DNA from: Caldifarciminota bacterium
Lineage (GTDB): Bacteria > Hydrothermota > Hydrothermia > LBFQ01
NCBI GenBank assembly: GCA_027003075.1
Contig: JALWYV010000058.1
Location: forward strand, 1 to 38,930
Direction: 5' to 3'
DNA: 38,930 nucleotides
The position numbers and the translations under genes are program-made. Within the stretch, counting starts at the first letter, position 1; every line of letters starts with the position of its first letter. The notes beneath the pieces are model-generated. The model had not been told where the DNA came from. It saw only the letters and a program-made list of their open reading frames with translations, and did not search any database. Shown here piece after piece: positions 1 to 8,677 of the stretch.

Positions 1-216
1 TTGAGAGGCTTAGACTTTCTAAAGGTATTTCCCCTTTCTCCCTTCAGCAACGATTACGATGGCTCGGTAGAGCCGCTCTTCAGCCTCAACGTAATCCCCT
101 TTTCTCTGTCTAAGCGCGAAACTACTGATTACGGATTATCCCCTATAAAAAATTCGCCCGGTGGATCTATCAGTACAGAGGGATAAGGCTGCCGGGAATG
201 TAGCTCCCCCGTAGTT

Positions 217-1449
217 TCAGATGTATATCTTCACGTAGTAGTCCTTCTTCGCCTCCTCCACCAGTTTGTTCAACTCCTCCTCAATCTTTCTCTGTATGAG
301 GATCTGCTTTATCTGTTCCCTCGTGGGCTTCTGACCCTCCTGTACGTCAAGGACCTTGAAGATGTTTATCATGGTACCGTCCGGTGTGGGTATCGGACCC
401 ACGATCTCACCGGGTTTGGCTTCTTTCAGCTTCTCAACTATCTCCGGAGGGAGGGCGCGGGCGTTGACCCATCCGATCTCCCCACCGTTCTCCTTTGATA
501 TGGGGTCGTCCGAGTACCTCTTTGCGAGTCTGGAAAACGAGTATCCCGCCTTCAGCTTCTTGACTATGCTCTTAGCCTTACGCATGACCCTCTTTACGTC
601 CGACTCGGAGGGGGTCACCTTTACGAGGATATGGGCGAGTAAATAGGCGTCCTTACGCTTGCCCTTAACGTAGAATATGTGGTACCCCTGTGGTCCACGC
701 AGAGGTCTGGTATAGCTGCCTTCCGGCGTCTTCTCTATTGCCTTTACGAACTCCGGAGGCAGGGCGTTCTTCGGAACTATGCCGAGGTCTCCCCCTATCT
801 TTGCACTCTCCCTGTCGTCCGAGTACTTCTGTACCATCTCCTCCCATCGGGCTCCCTTCTTCAACTGCTGATATATCCTTTTGGCCTTTGCGTAGTACTC
901 CTGTTCGGCGGAGGCTGAGGGTTTCACCATAAGGGTTATGACGGCGAGTTTAAACTCCGGGGGAGTGGCGAGGGAGTCGGCAAGCCTTTTGTAAGCCTCG
1001 TTAACCTCCTCCTCACTCACCTTTATACGGGGTCTTATCCTGTACTCAACGTACTTCTGAATGTAGAGGGTGCGGCGTATGTCGTCCCTCAGGAACCTCC
1101 GGTAAGACTCAAGGGTGAAACCAGCCCGTTTGAGCTGTTTTTCAAACTCCTCATCGCTCATCTTTCCCTTTATCTGCTGTATCTGCATATCAATCGCCCG
1201 TTCCACCTCGTCCTCGCTCACGTGTATGGTGGTATCCTCCTTTATCTTCAGGTAGAGGAGTTCCGTGTTCACCATCTGCTGAAGGATCTCCCGGCGTAGA
1301 GCGGGTATCTGCTCCGGCGGCACGCCGTACGTGGCGGCGTAGAGCATCGCCTTCTCGTCCACGTCCGAGAGCCAGATGGCCTTATCGTCCACCACAGCCG
1401 CCACCCTGTCCAGTGTATCCAGTTGAACGGTTAAAAGCAATAGCATCAC
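217..1449 (-). CDS. surA: SurA-like periplasmic chaperone/peptidyl-prolyl isomerase
   Basis: This is a 410-residue periplasmic folding factor of the SurA type, expected to escort outer-membrane proteins. A very short hydrophobic N-terminus (residues 1-10, no Lys or Arg) precedes a SurA-N-like helical region (about 12-150). Two parvulin (PpiC) domains follow at about 165-262 and 268-368, each with the signature pattern YSDD...GGDLG or GGEIGW, then LPPE and a G-P-x-G/D-x-H/N segment. The start is GTG at 1449 or ATG at 1446; both overlap the TGA of the upstream gene, so translation is probably coupled. It is the last gene of a five-gene envelope operon. The family call is firm; the exact client set is inference. 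Confidence 0.85.
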   Translation of the reverse strand: MMLLLLTVQLDTLDRVAAVVDDKAIWLSDVDEKAMLYAATYGVPPEQIPALRREILQQMVNTELLYLKIKEDTTIHVSEDEVERAIDMQIQQIKGKMSDEEFEKQLKRAGFTLESYRRFLRDDIRRTLYIQKYVEYRIRPRIKVSEEEVNEAYKRLADSLATPPEFKLAVITLMVKPSASAEQEYYAKAKRIYQQLKKGARWEEMVQKYSDDRESAKIGGDLGIVPKNALPPEFVKAIEKTPEGSYTRPLRGPQGYHIFYVKGKRKDAYLLAHILVKVTPSESDVKRVMRKAKSIVKKLKAGYSFSRLAKRYSDDPISKENGGEIGWVNARALPPEIVEKLKEAKPGEIVGPIPTPDGTMINIFKVLDVQEGQKPTREQIKQILIQRKIEEELNKLVEEAKKDYYVKIYI

Positions 1450-2303
1450 CTACCTCCAGCGTACTTTTTCCTGAATACCTTTACTAGCGAATCCTCAACT
1501 TCCTTACGTCTCTGCTCAAGGAGGTACTGGTATACCACGTTCTTTACGTTGGGGTCAAGTTTATTCAGATTAACCCTGCGGATATCAACCACCTTTGCGA
1601 GTGCATAGGTGCCGGGCGCAACCTGAAAAGGTCCCACAACGTCCCCCACTTTGGCCCTCTTCAGGCTCTTGAACTCCTCCTCGCTCATGGCGAACCTGCC
1701 CAGACCGAGGTTCTGGTAAGGGGAGGGCTGTACGCCTATCTTCCCGGCCTTTGCGAACTCTTCTAACATCAAATTGGCGGCGTAACTGCCGTCCTTAAGC
1801 AACTTCCTTAAGGTATCCGTAAGTTTCGGATCCTGATAGACCACCATGAGCATGGCTATTTCCTTAGAGAACTCGTCTTTATGGGAGTTTATGAACTCGT
1901 TGACTTTGGACGTGTCCACCTTTATCAGGGGAGCAACGTACTTCTGATAGTAGAGGTCGGCATAGACGCTCTTATCAGCCCAGTAGGCCATACGGCGTGC
2001 CTGAGGGTCCGAGGTTATACCCTTCTCTTTCGCAGCGTTGTAAAAGAGGGCGATCCTCTCAAGGGCCTTCTGAAGGTCCTGAGTCGGGTTGAGGCCGGGT
2101 ATACGGGATGCAGCCTGTACGTCCTCCTTCGCTATTACCACGTTCCCCACAACCTCAAGGGTGTCTATACTTTCTCCCTTAACGCTTTTAACCTCCGTCT
2201 CACCCTTCTTTCCTCCGGTGAGGTACATCATACCTAACGATCCCACGAATATTCCGGTGGCCAGAGCTATTAGAGCGACCACCACCACTGTAAATCTGTT
2301 CAT
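1446..2303 (-). CDS. Membrane-anchored parvulin-like protein
   Basis: A 285-residue protein with one N-terminal membrane segment (about residues 4-30, preceded by MNR). A charged linker is followed by a soluble domain that resembles a degenerate SurA/PpiC protein: an N-terminal helical part, then a parvulin-like part near 150-250 (LGLGRF...KVGDVVGPFQVAPG). The GGxxG parvulin signature is weak, so isomerase activity is uncertain and it may be a chaperone only. It lies directly upstream of the SurA-like gene and overlaps it. A TAAACT hexamer 9 nt before the ATG may give an internal promoter in the operon. Confidence 0.65.
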   Translation of the reverse strand: MNRFTVVVVALIALATGIFVGSLGMMYLTGGKKGETEVKSVKGESIDTLEVVGNVVIAKEDVQAASRIPGLNPTQDLQKALERIALFYNAAKEKGITSDPQARRMAYWADKSVYADLYYQKYVAPLIKVDTSKVNEFINSHKDEFSKEIAMLMVVYQDPKLTDTLRKLLKDGSYAANLMLEEFAKAGKIGVQPSPYQNLGLGRFAMSEEEFKSLKRAKVGDVVGPFQVAPGTYALAKVVDIRRVNLNKLDPNVKNVVYQYLLEQRRKEVEDSLVKVFRKKYAGGR

Positions 2304-2312
2304 GGAGAAGGG

Positions 2313-2318
2313 AGTTTA
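2313..2318 (-). promoter_or_regulatory. -10-like element before parvulin-like gene
   Basis: TAAACT 9 nt before the ATG at 2303. The same hexamer occurs 7 nt before the endonuclease-IV-like gene. It may give internal transcription in the operon. Confidence 0.4.
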
Positions 2319-2331
2319 AAGGGGAAACCTT

Positions 2332-2838
2332 TCAGGGTACGCTCAACTTAAACAGGCTATCCGGAATCTCGACGTTTACCTGCGGGTCCTTCAGGGTTAT
2401 CTTTATATAGTTCTCGTCCTGAAAGGCCTCTATCCTCTCCGGCAGGAGGTTCTCCCTCAGGAAAACGAGAAGGGAGTCGTACCCGACCTTTTCACTGGTT
2501 ATCTTGAGGGCCCACCGCCCATCTCTCCTCTTCTCCTCCACGTTCAGGGAGGAGTAGTCGCCCATGAGGAGGGACTTGAGGTCGTAGGGTACCGGCTGGG
2601 AGTATATCTCCCCCCTGTACTTCACCCACGAGCTGTCCCCTCTCGCCACGATGACGTACTCCTCCGGTTCCGTCAGTTCCCACCGGAAGAGGTCGGGCTT
2701 CTTCAGGTACACCCTCCCTTTATAGACGACCAGGTTTCCGAACTTCACCTCCTGAACGATATCCGCCCGAAAGGTCCGTACCGTATCGTACATGCGCCTT
2801 ATATCGTCTACCACACCGCTCAGGAGGAGAGCCAGCAT
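2332..2838 (-). CDS. LolA-like outer-membrane lipoprotein carrier
   Basis: A 168-residue protein with the typical LolA layout: a short export signal (MLALLLSG), then helix DDIRRMYDTVRTFRADIVQE, then beta strands including GRVYLKKPDLFRWEL and further strands to the C-terminus. LolA-family proteins bind lipoprotein acyl chains in the periplasm and hand them to the outer membrane. The ATG follows the stop of the upstream protease gene by 2 nt. Length is slightly shorter than E. coli LolA. The signal peptide is unusually short and lacks a positive charge. It could instead be a LolA-fold protein of other function. Confidence 0.75.
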   Translation of the reverse strand: MLALLLSGVVDDIRRMYDTVRTFRADIVQEVKFGNLVVYKGRVYLKKPDLFRWELTEPEEYVIVARGDSSWVKYRGEIYSQPVPYDLKSLLMGDYSSLNVEEKRRDGRWALKITSEKVGYDSLLVFLRENLLPERIEAFQDENYIKITLKDPQVNVEIPDSLFKLSVP

Positions 2839-2840
2839 AC

Positions 2841-4301
2841 TTACCTCACTACAACTTTGTACGTATAGCCTTCCGCGTGCAGGAAGTACACGCCGGTCGG
2901 AAGGGTGATTGAAATGCTCCTGCCAGAGGCGACAGTTCTTCCGTCGGCCGAGTAGAGGGTAAGTGTGCCGACCTCCGTCCGGGCCGTTAACCTGCCGTCC
3001 CTTACCGTATAGGCGAGGTTGCTTCTCCGGGTGGGGCCGAGTGTGGGTGACGGGGTGGACAGAAGGGCGATATAGGCGTTCACAAGGCCGTAACCGTAGT
3101 AGTAATCCTTACCGTACTCCCCCATGTCTATGGCTGTGGCGTCCAGTATGGCCCTGACCGTATCCGCAGAGAGGTTGGGGTTCTTTGAGAACACGAGTGC
3201 TGCAACACCCGCCACGTGGGGGGAAGCCATGGACGTGCCGTCGGCATAGGCGTAGGCGTCGGTGAAGGGGACTGTGGAGACTATGAGGTTTCCGGGGGCC
3301 ACCAGCTCCAGCTCGGAACCGTAGTTGCTGAAGTACGCCCTCTGGCCCGCCGTGTCTATCGCACCGACCGCCACGACCTCCGGGTAGGCCGCGGGGTAGA
3401 GTACTCCGTTCATACCGTCGTTTCCGGAGGCGGCGACTATGAGGGGAGGGTTACTTACGCTGTCCGTGGCGTAGATTACGGCGTCGTGGATCTCGGAGGC
3501 CGGTGCTGACGATCCGAGGCTCATGTTTATAACCTTCGCCCCCTGAGAGACGCACCACCTTATGCAGGAGGCTATGTCCTCGCTCGTACCGGACCCTCCG
3601 GCCAGGGCCCTGCAGGATAGGATACCTATCTGGGCTACGCCCACAACCCCTCTGGCGTTGTCCATGACGGCTCCTATGGTCCCGGAGACGTGTGTGCCGT
3701 GCATCTCGGAGGCGTTCGCCGGGAAGGGGTCGTTGTCAAGGTCAACGTAATCGTACCCTCCGGCGTAGTTCCCGCTGAGGTCCTCGTGGTTGTAGTCCAC
3801 GCCTTCGTCCACGACGCACACCTTGACGGAAGGGTTCCCCCGCGTTATGTCCCACGCCCTGTCAGCGTATATAGCCCACATCCCCCAGAGGTATGTACCC
3901 ATACCGGGGTCGTTCGGCCAGTACTGGGTACGGTAAGTGAGCATGGGTTCGGCGAAGAGGACACCGGGATGGGCGTTAAGGGAATTCAGGAGGTTCCTTA
4001 CACTCCCCACGTCCCGCTTCCCTTCGGGAAGTGTAATCACGTACGATGGCGTACCTTTGGCCTTACGGTAATCAAACCCCTGCAACACCTCCTCCGGTGA
4101 GTATCCGGGACGCAGACGAACCACTATCCTCCTGCCGTCCCACGCCTTCCAGTACCTGGTCTCGTCCCCCTTCAACCTGTACCACGCGTAGGGCCTGCTC
4201 AAGAGTCTGGCCTCCCTTATCTCCCGCAGGGGCGCCTCCAGATCCGGGGTACCTATCCCCTCGGGTATCGCAAGACGGAATATGCCAATAAGCAGGATCA
4301 T
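2841..4301 (-). CDS. Subtilisin-like (S8) secreted protease with C-terminal sorting-type domain
   Basis: A 486-residue exported serine protease. A short hydrophobic start (MILLIGIFRLA) is followed by a propeptide-like region (about 20-125) and a peptidase S8 domain with the full set: Asp165 (VCVVDEG), His201 (HGTHVSG), oxyanion Asn294 (AASGNDG) and Ser357 (GTSMASPHVAG). The last about 50 residues form a small beta domain with YSADGR and GVYFLHAEG, like type IX-style C-terminal sorting domains. Two other proteins in this window share this tail. The ATG overlaps the TGA of the lipoprotein gene by 4 nt, so the two are cotranslated. The protease call is certain; the secretion route is inference. 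Confidence 0.92.
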   Translation of the reverse strand: MILLIGIFRLAIPEGIGTPDLEAPLREIREARLLSRPYAWYRLKGDETRYWKAWDGRRIVVRLRPGYSPEEVLQGFDYRKAKGTPSYVITLPEGKRDVGSVRNLLNSLNAHPGVLFAEPMLTYRTQYWPNDPGMGTYLWGMWAIYADRAWDITRGNPSVKVCVVDEGVDYNHEDLSGNYAGGYDYVDLDNDPFPANASEMHGTHVSGTIGAVMDNARGVVGVAQIGILSCRALAGGSGTSEDIASCIRWCVSQGAKVINMSLGSSAPASEIHDAVIYATDSVSNPPLIVAASGNDGMNGVLYPAAYPEVVAVGAIDTAGQRAYFSNYGSELELVAPGNLIVSTVPFTDAYAYADGTSMASPHVAGVAALVFSKNPNLSADTVRAILDATAIDMGEYGKDYYYGYGLVNAYIALLSTPSPTLGPTRRSNLAYTVRDGRLTARTEVGTLTLYSADGRTVASGRSISITLPTGVYFLHAEGYTYKVVVR

Positions 4302-4735
4302 CTCAACCCCCTCAGGTAAGCCCTTATCCAGAAGCGCTTCGTCGTTATGGAGGAGGAGTTGCCAAGGACGACGTAGTAGACGGCCGAATCAAGTGCCGGG
4401 GTGTAGGAAACCGTCTGGACCTCCTCGGTGTAACCCCGAAGGGAAAAGGTGGAGTCGTCGTTGAGCCACTTTACGTAGTTCACGCTGTCCGCCCAGAAGG
4501 CGTAGTTTATGTTCCCATCCCCATCCCTTGATCGGGCTTCAAAGTAGAGGGTATCCCCCTTCCTCGCCCTGAACTTCAACCTGAAGTGATAACCGGGGCC
4601 GACGTCGTAATAACCGTGGAAGAGATCAACGTTCGTCAGGGTGCCGCCGTTACCGCCGTCCTCCCCTATCTCCTCCGTTTCGCAGCCCATGAGGACCGCA
4701 CCGATTACAAGGAGTGCGGTTAGAAGTTTACCCAT
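4298..4735 (-). CDS. Small lipoprotein, function unknown
   Basis: A 145-residue predicted lipoprotein: MGK, a hydrophobic stretch, then a lipobox VLMGC with Cys18 as the lipidated residue, followed by an acidic/Gly-rich linker. The rest is predicted beta-rich (HFRLKFRARKGDTLYFEARS, then AVYYVVLGNSS). This layout recalls the PPC (bacterial pre-peptidase C-terminal) fold often found with secreted peptidases. It overlaps the S8 protease gene by 4 nt and heads the envelope operon, so it may work with the protease. A TAAAAT hexamer lies 10 nt before the ATG. Confidence 0.6.
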   Translation of the reverse strand: MGKLLTALLVIGAVLMGCETEEIGEDGGNGGTLTNVDLFHGYYDVGPGYHFRLKFRARKGDTLYFEARSRDGDGNINYAFWADSVNYVKWLNDDSTFSLRGYTEEVQTVSYTPALDSAVYYVVLGNSSSITTKRFWIRAYLRGLR

Positions 4736-4745
4736 TCCGATGGGT

Positions 4746-4751
4746 ATTTTA
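4746..4751 (-). promoter_or_regulatory. -10 element, envelope operon
   Basis: TAAAAT on the minus strand, 10 nt before the lipoprotein ATG at 4735. It is the likely promoter for the five-gene operon down to 217. No -35 match is evident. Confidence 0.5.
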
Positions 4752-4820
4752 AGGCGGGTTTACCCTGAGCTGCACCCCTATCGGTAACAACAGGGGGATA
4801 CATTTCCACGACTACCCCCT

Positions 4821-4826
4821 TAAAAT
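4821..4826 (+). promoter_or_regulatory. -10 element of acpP-fabF
   Basis: TAAAAT, 25 nt before the acpP ATG. With the Shine-Dalgarno sequence at 4839-4846 this is one of the few genes here with a real 5' leader. Confidence 0.6.
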
Positions 4827-4838
4827 ACCTTACATCAA

Positions 4839-4846
4839 AAGGAGGT
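4839..4846 (+). promoter_or_regulatory. Strong ribosome binding site of acpP
   Basis: AAGGAGGT, a perfect Shine-Dalgarno sequence 5 nt before the ATG. It contrasts with most monocistronic starts in the window, which have none. Confidence 0.85.
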
Positions 4847-4851
4847 AAGAG

Positions 4852-5097
4852 ATGGACAGGAACGAGATATTCAACAAGATCAAGGACATCGTCGTAGAGG
4901 AACTCGGCGTATCTCCCGATAAGGTGACGGAGGACGCGAGGTTCATAGAGGACCTCGGTGCGGACTCCATAGGGGTCATGGAGCTGGTCATGAAGATGGA
5001 GGAGGAGTTTGACCTGAAGATACCCGACGAGGACATAGAGAAGCTCCGCACCGTGGGCGACGTCATAAATTACATCTTAGAAAAAGTTAAGTCGTGA
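4852..5097 (+). CDS. acpP: Acyl carrier protein
   Basis: An 81-residue acidic four-helix protein. It carries the phosphopantetheine attachment motif [12 protein letters not shown], with Ser39 in the DS motif (Ile in place of the usual Leu after it). It carries growing fatty-acyl chains in the cytoplasm. The gene has a perfect Shine-Dalgarno sequence (4839-4846) 5 nt before the ATG and a TAAAAT hexamer at 4821-4826. That arrangement is unusual here, where most genes appear leaderless. fabF follows with a 4-nt overlap. Confidence 0.95.
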   Translation: MDRNEIFNKIKDIVVEELGVSPDKVTEDARFIEDLGADSIGVMELVMKMEEEFDLKIPDEDIEKLRTVGDVINYILEKVKS

Positions 5098-6338
5098 GAA
5101 GGGTAGTTATAACGGGTCTCGGAGCCATCACCTCCCTCGGCGAGGACGTACCCACCCTGTGGGACAACCTCGTAAACGGGAGGAGCGGTATATCGCGCAT
5201 AGAGAGGTTTGATCCCTCGGAGTTCCGGACCCAGATAGCCGCCGAGATAAAGGAGTTTGACCCTTACAAGCGCTTTCCTTCGGGGAAGATAGGGGGGGTA
5301 CCGATCAAGAAGATGGACAGGTACCTCCTCTACTCCCTCTGGGCCACGGACGAGGCCCTGAAGGACAGCGGTATACTGGACTCCGTGGACCCCGACAGGG
5401 TGGGGGTCCTGATCTCCTCCGGCATAGGGGGAGTGGAGACCCTTGAGAGGGAGGTGATAACCGGGTACACCCGTGGGTACAACCGCATATCCCCCTACCT
5501 CGTCCCCATGATGATCCCGGACATGGCCTCCGGCCTGGTGGCCATAGAGTACGGTTTCAAAGGGCCGAACTACACCGTGGTATCGGCGTGCGCCTCCTCC
5601 GCCAACGCCATAGGGGACGCCCTGAGGCTGATAAGGTACGGGGACGCCGACGTCATGATCGTGGGTGGGGCGGAGGCTCCCATAATAAAGACCGCCCTCG
5701 CCGGCTTCTCCTCCATGAGGGCGCTCTCCACCCGGAACGACGAGCCGGAAAAGGCCTCCCGTCCCTTTGACGCCAAGCGGGACGGCTTCGTAATGGCGGA
5801 GGGCGGTGCCGTCCTCATACTTGAGGAGTACGAGCATGCGAAGAGGAGGGGGGCGAAGATATACGCCGAACTGTTGGGGTACGGGGCCACGGCCGACGCC
5901 TACCACATAACGGCGCCCTGCGTGGACGGTGAGGGGGCGATAAAGGCCATGAGGAGGGCCCTCGCGGACGCCCGCATAAACCCGGAGGACGTGGACTACA
6001 TCAACGCCCACGGTACGTCAACGAAGTTGAACGACGTCGCCGAAACGAAGGCCATAAAGGCCGTATTCGGTGAACACGCCTACAACCTGGCCGTGTCCTC
6101 AACCAAGTCCATGACCGGACACCTCCTCGGCGGTGCCGGAGCCATAGAGGCCCTGGCGACGGCCAAGGCCATAGAGACGGGGGTCGTCCCCCCCACCATA
6201 AACTACGAGTACCCCGATCCCGAATGCGACCTTGACTACGTACCCAACGAGGCGCGGGAGATGGAGGTCCGGTACGCCCTCTCCAACTCCTTCGGTTTCG
6301 GCGGCCACAACGCCGTTCTGGCCTTCGGAAAGGTTTAG
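5094..6338 (+). CDS. fabF: 3-oxoacyl-[acyl-carrier-protein] synthase II
   Basis: A 414-residue condensing enzyme of fatty-acid elongation, joining malonyl-ACP to acyl-ACP. The Cys-His-His triad is visible: Cys166 ([10 protein letters not shown]), His306 (NAHGTST) and His343 ([12 protein letters not shown]). The C-terminal [10 protein letters not shown] signature is intact. The GTG start overlaps the acpP stop (GTGA). The 3' end overlaps the stop codon of the convergent folC gene by 4 nt. Full length for the family. Confidence 0.95.
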   Translation: MRRVVITGLGAITSLGEDVPTLWDNLVNGRSGISRIERFDPSEFRTQIAAEIKEFDPYKRFPSGKIGGVPIKKMDRYLLYSLWATDEALKDSGILDSVDPDRVGVLISSGIGGVETLEREVITGYTRGYNRISPYLVPMMIPDMASGLVAIEYGFKGPNYTVVSACASSANAIGDALRLIRYGDADVMIVGGAEAPIIKTALAGFSSMRALSTRNDEPEKASRPFDAKRDGFVMAEGGAVLILEEYEHAKRRGAKIYAELLGYGATADAYHITAPCVDGEGAIKAMRRALADARINPEDVDYINAHGTSTKLNDVAETKAIKAVFGEHAYNLAVSSTKSMTGHLLGGAGAIEALATAKAIETGVVPPTINYEYPDPECDLDYVPNEAREMEVRYALSNSFGFGGHNAVLAFGKV

Positions 6339-7564
6339 ACCGGGAAGGGGGAACTCAGGTACCTCCTGAGGAAGTGGCCGAGGAGGTAAAGGGATCCCGT
6401 TATCACGGTATCTGAGTGGAGTACGTCCTGTACCTCGTTTATCCCGTTCAGGCGAGAACACTTCGGGTGGAGGGTCAGGCATGCCCTGTAGACTTCATCC
6501 GGGGGCAGGCTCCTGCGCCACGGGTACCCGGTGATAAAGATCCGGTCGGCAACCTCCGAGACCGTCCTTATGAACGTTACGTAGTCCTTCCCCCGGCTGA
6601 AGGCGAGGACGAAGTTGAACTTTCGGTAAGGGAATATCCTCTTCAAAGAGGAAACGAGGTACCGGGCGGATATTTCGTTGTGCGCACCGTCAAGCAGGAG
6701 CAGGGGAGAACGGTTGAGTACGTGCATCCTTCCGGGTACGAATATCCCCGTCGGATCAAACTCCACACCCAGAGCCTTCAGGACGTGATAAGATATGGCG
6801 CCGTTTTCGGCCTGAAACTCCCCGAGGACCGGCAGGCGTATTACCCTGCCGTCCGTCTCAAAAACCGTACCATCCTCACCGACGTGTAGTGTCCTGTGGC
6901 CTACGACTACCACCTCCGCACCCACCTCCCTCGCCCTGTTCTCTATCACGGGCAGAACCCTTTCGTTGGATCGCGGCGTGAAGATAACGGATCCCGTCTT
7001 GATTATACCGGCCTTCTCCCGCGCTATCTCCTCTAACGTCTCGCCAAGGATGGAGGTGTGGTCGTAGTCTACACGGGTTATGGCTCCCACCCTCTGCTCA
7101 ACCACGTTCGTGGCGTCTAACCTCCCCCCCAGTCCCACCTCAAAGACCTGATAGTCCGTCCTCTCAGCCAAAAAGTGCAGGAAGGCGGCGGCGGTTACGG
7201 CCTCAAAGAAGGTGGTGGGGTTCCCCCTGTCAACCGCTTCAAAGACCACCGAAAGGACGTCCGTAAGGTCTTCCGTAGAAATTGGCCTTCCGTTCACCTG
7301 TATGCGCTCATGGAGGGTTATGAGGTGGGGGGAAATGTTCATGCCCGTACGGTATCCGGCGTTCATAAGTCCTCTGGCTGCCATGTGTACCACGGACCCC
7401 TTTCCCTTCGTCCCGGCCACAAGGATGGGATTGGACAGCCTCAGATGGGGATTCCCCAGTTCACTGAGGAGTTTACGGAACCGCCCTATGTCCTTTACGA
7501 AACCTTTCGTCCTCTCGTAGTTGGCCAGACGGTACAGGCGGGAAATAACCGCAAAGTAGTCCAC
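6335..7564 (-). CDS. folC: Folylpolyglutamate synthase / dihydrofolate synthase
   Basis: A 409-residue Mur-ligase-family enzyme that adds glutamate to folates. The ATP-binding loop [13 protein letters not shown] lies near residue 50. [19 protein letters not shown], the [12 protein letters not shown] segment (close to the family's D-H-x-x-x-LG motif) and LDGAHN follow in family order. The GTG start at 7564 lies 7 nt after a TAAAAT hexamer whose first three bases are the stop codon of wecB. This suggests a leaderless transcript. Whether it has both dihydrofolate and folylpolyglutamate synthase activities cannot be read from the sequence. Confidence 0.9.
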   Translation of the reverse strand: MDYFAVISRLYRLANYERTKGFVKDIGRFRKLLSELGNPHLRLSNPILVAGTKGKGSVVHMAARGLMNAGYRTGMNISPHLITLHERIQVNGRPISTEDLTDVLSVVFEAVDRGNPTTFFEAVTAAAFLHFLAERTDYQVFEVGLGGRLDATNVVEQRVGAITRVDYDHTSILGETLEEIAREKAGIIKTGSVIFTPRSNERVLPVIENRAREVGAEVVVVGHRTLHVGEDGTVFETDGRVIRLPVLGEFQAENGAISYHVLKALGVEFDPTGIFVPGRMHVLNRSPLLLLDGAHNEISARYLVSSLKRIFPYRKFNFVLAFSRGKDYVTFIRTVSEVADRIFITGYPWRRSLPPDEVYRACLTLHPKCSRLNGINEVQDVLHSDTVITGSLYLLGHFLRRYLSSPFPV

Positions 7565-7571
7565 GCGGGGA

Positions 7572-7577
7572 ATTTTA
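7572..7577 (-). promoter_or_regulatory. -10 element of folC embedded in wecB stop codon
   Basis: TAAAAT, whose first three bases are the wecB TAA stop. GTG of folC starts 7 nt later, which predicts a leaderless transcript. Confidence 0.65.
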
Positions 7578-8642
7578 ACGGGGCCGTAGGTTGAGGAGTA
7601 CGCGGGTTATCCTGCCGGCCGTCTTACCGTCCCACAGGGGTATGCTGGTCTCCCTGAAGTGGCCGAACTTCCTTCTGGCCGCCTCCGGCAGGTCCTCCGG
7701 CTCCTTCACGAGTTCGTTGGTGCCGAGGGTTATCGTTATGGGTCTCTCCGTGTTGGGCCTGAGGGTTATGCAGGGGATGCCGAGGAAACTGGTCTCCTCC
7801 TGTACCCCTCCGGAGTCGGTTATAACGAGGCCGCTTCCCATCATGAGGGAGAGGAAGTGGGTATATCTAAGGGGCTTCAGGGCCAGGAATTCGGCCTCAA
7901 TACCCCACCGTTCCATGTTCTTCCTCGTCCGGGGATGTACAGGAAATACGACCGGGAACTCCCGGTGAAGGGCGTTCAGTACGTCTATTATCCTGCGAAG
8001 GCGGTCGGGGTCGTCCACGTTCACCGGTCTATGGAGAGTCGCCAGAACGTACCTTCCCCTCTCAAGTCCGATCTCCCTCCAGTACTCCAGCCTTTCGGCG
8101 AGGGGACGGACCCGTACGAGGCTATCTATCATTATGTTACCGACCGTGAACACGCTCTCCGGGGACTTTCCCTCCCTCAGGAGGTTCTCCGTAGCGTCGT
8201 AGGATGGGGAAAAGAGCAGGTCCGACAGGGCGTCCGTCGTCACCCTGTTTATCTCCTCCGGCATGGTCCAGTCCCGGCTCCTTAAACCCGCCTCCACGTG
8301 GGCGAGGGGTATCTGGAGGTGTCTGCTGGCCACGGCGAGGGCGAGGGTGGAGTTAACGTCCCCGAACACCACGACTACGTCCGGGCGGATATCCCTTAAA
8401 ACGTCCTCTGCTATGGAGATTATCTTTGAGATCTGTTTCAGGTTGGTATCCGAACCCACCCCGAAGTAGTGATCCGGCTCCGGAAGGTTGAAGTCCTCAA
8501 AGAAGGCCTGAGATAACTCGTAGTCGTAATGCTGGCCGGTATGTACCACTATAGGCCTTTCCCCCGCCTCCGTCAGAGAATAGAAGAGGGGCGAGAGTTT
8601 CACGAAGTTCGGTCTTGCTCCTGCGACGAGAACGATCCTCAA
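7575..8642 (-). CDS. wecB: UDP-N-acetylglucosamine 2-epimerase (non-hydrolysing)
   Basis: A 355-residue GT-B-fold enzyme interconverting UDP-GlcNAc and UDP-ManNAc for surface polysaccharide. Visible signatures: GARPNFVKLSPL at the N-terminus, HTGQHYDYELS, HVEAGLRSRDWTMPEE, TLHRPVNVDD, HPRTRKN and the C-terminal TDSGGVQEETSFLGIPC followed by RPNTERP. The start is TTG at 8642, 6 nt after a TAGAAT hexamer, which fits a leaderless transcript. It is divergent from the beta-barrel-like gene, with only 35 bases between the start codons. Confidence 0.93.
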   Translation of the reverse strand: MRIVLVAGARPNFVKLSPLFYSLTEAGERPIVVHTGQHYDYELSQAFFEDFNLPEPDHYFGVGSDTNLKQISKIISIAEDVLRDIRPDVVVVFGDVNSTLALAVASRHLQIPLAHVEAGLRSRDWTMPEEINRVTTDALSDLLFSPSYDATENLLREGKSPESVFTVGNIMIDSLVRVRPLAERLEYWREIGLERGRYVLATLHRPVNVDDPDRLRRIIDVLNALHREFPVVFPVHPRTRKNMERWGIEAEFLALKPLRYTHFLSLMMGSGLVITDSGGVQEETSFLGIPCITLRPNTERPITITLGTNELVKEPEDLPEAARRKFGHFRETSIPLWDGKTAGRITRVLLNLRPR

Positions 8643-8648
8643 GGGGGT

Positions 8649-8654
8649 ATTCTA
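8649..8654 (-). promoter_or_regulatory. -10 element of wecB
   Basis: TAGAAT 6 nt before the TTG start at 8642, in a 35-base divergent intergenic region. Confidence 0.65.
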
Positions 8655-8660
8655 CTGCGG

Positions 8661-8666
8661 TATAAT
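8661..8666 (+). promoter_or_regulatory. -10 element of the beta-barrel gene
   Basis: TATAAT 11 nt before the ATG at 8678. The wecB hexamer lies 6 bases to its left on the other strand, so the two promoters must compete for space. Confidence 0.65.
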
Positions 8667-8677
8667 TCCCCCACCTT

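Noticed and set aside
1-186. Plus-strand open frame of 61 codons at the left edge
   Set aside because: No family resemblance, no ribosome site or promoter spacing, and low-complexity Ser/Pro/Leu content.
5070-6011. 313-codon minus-strand open frame opposite fabF
   Set aside because: Composition rich in Gly, Val, Tyr, His and Pro is the mirror of fabF codon usage in a GC-rich gene; no motif or start signal.
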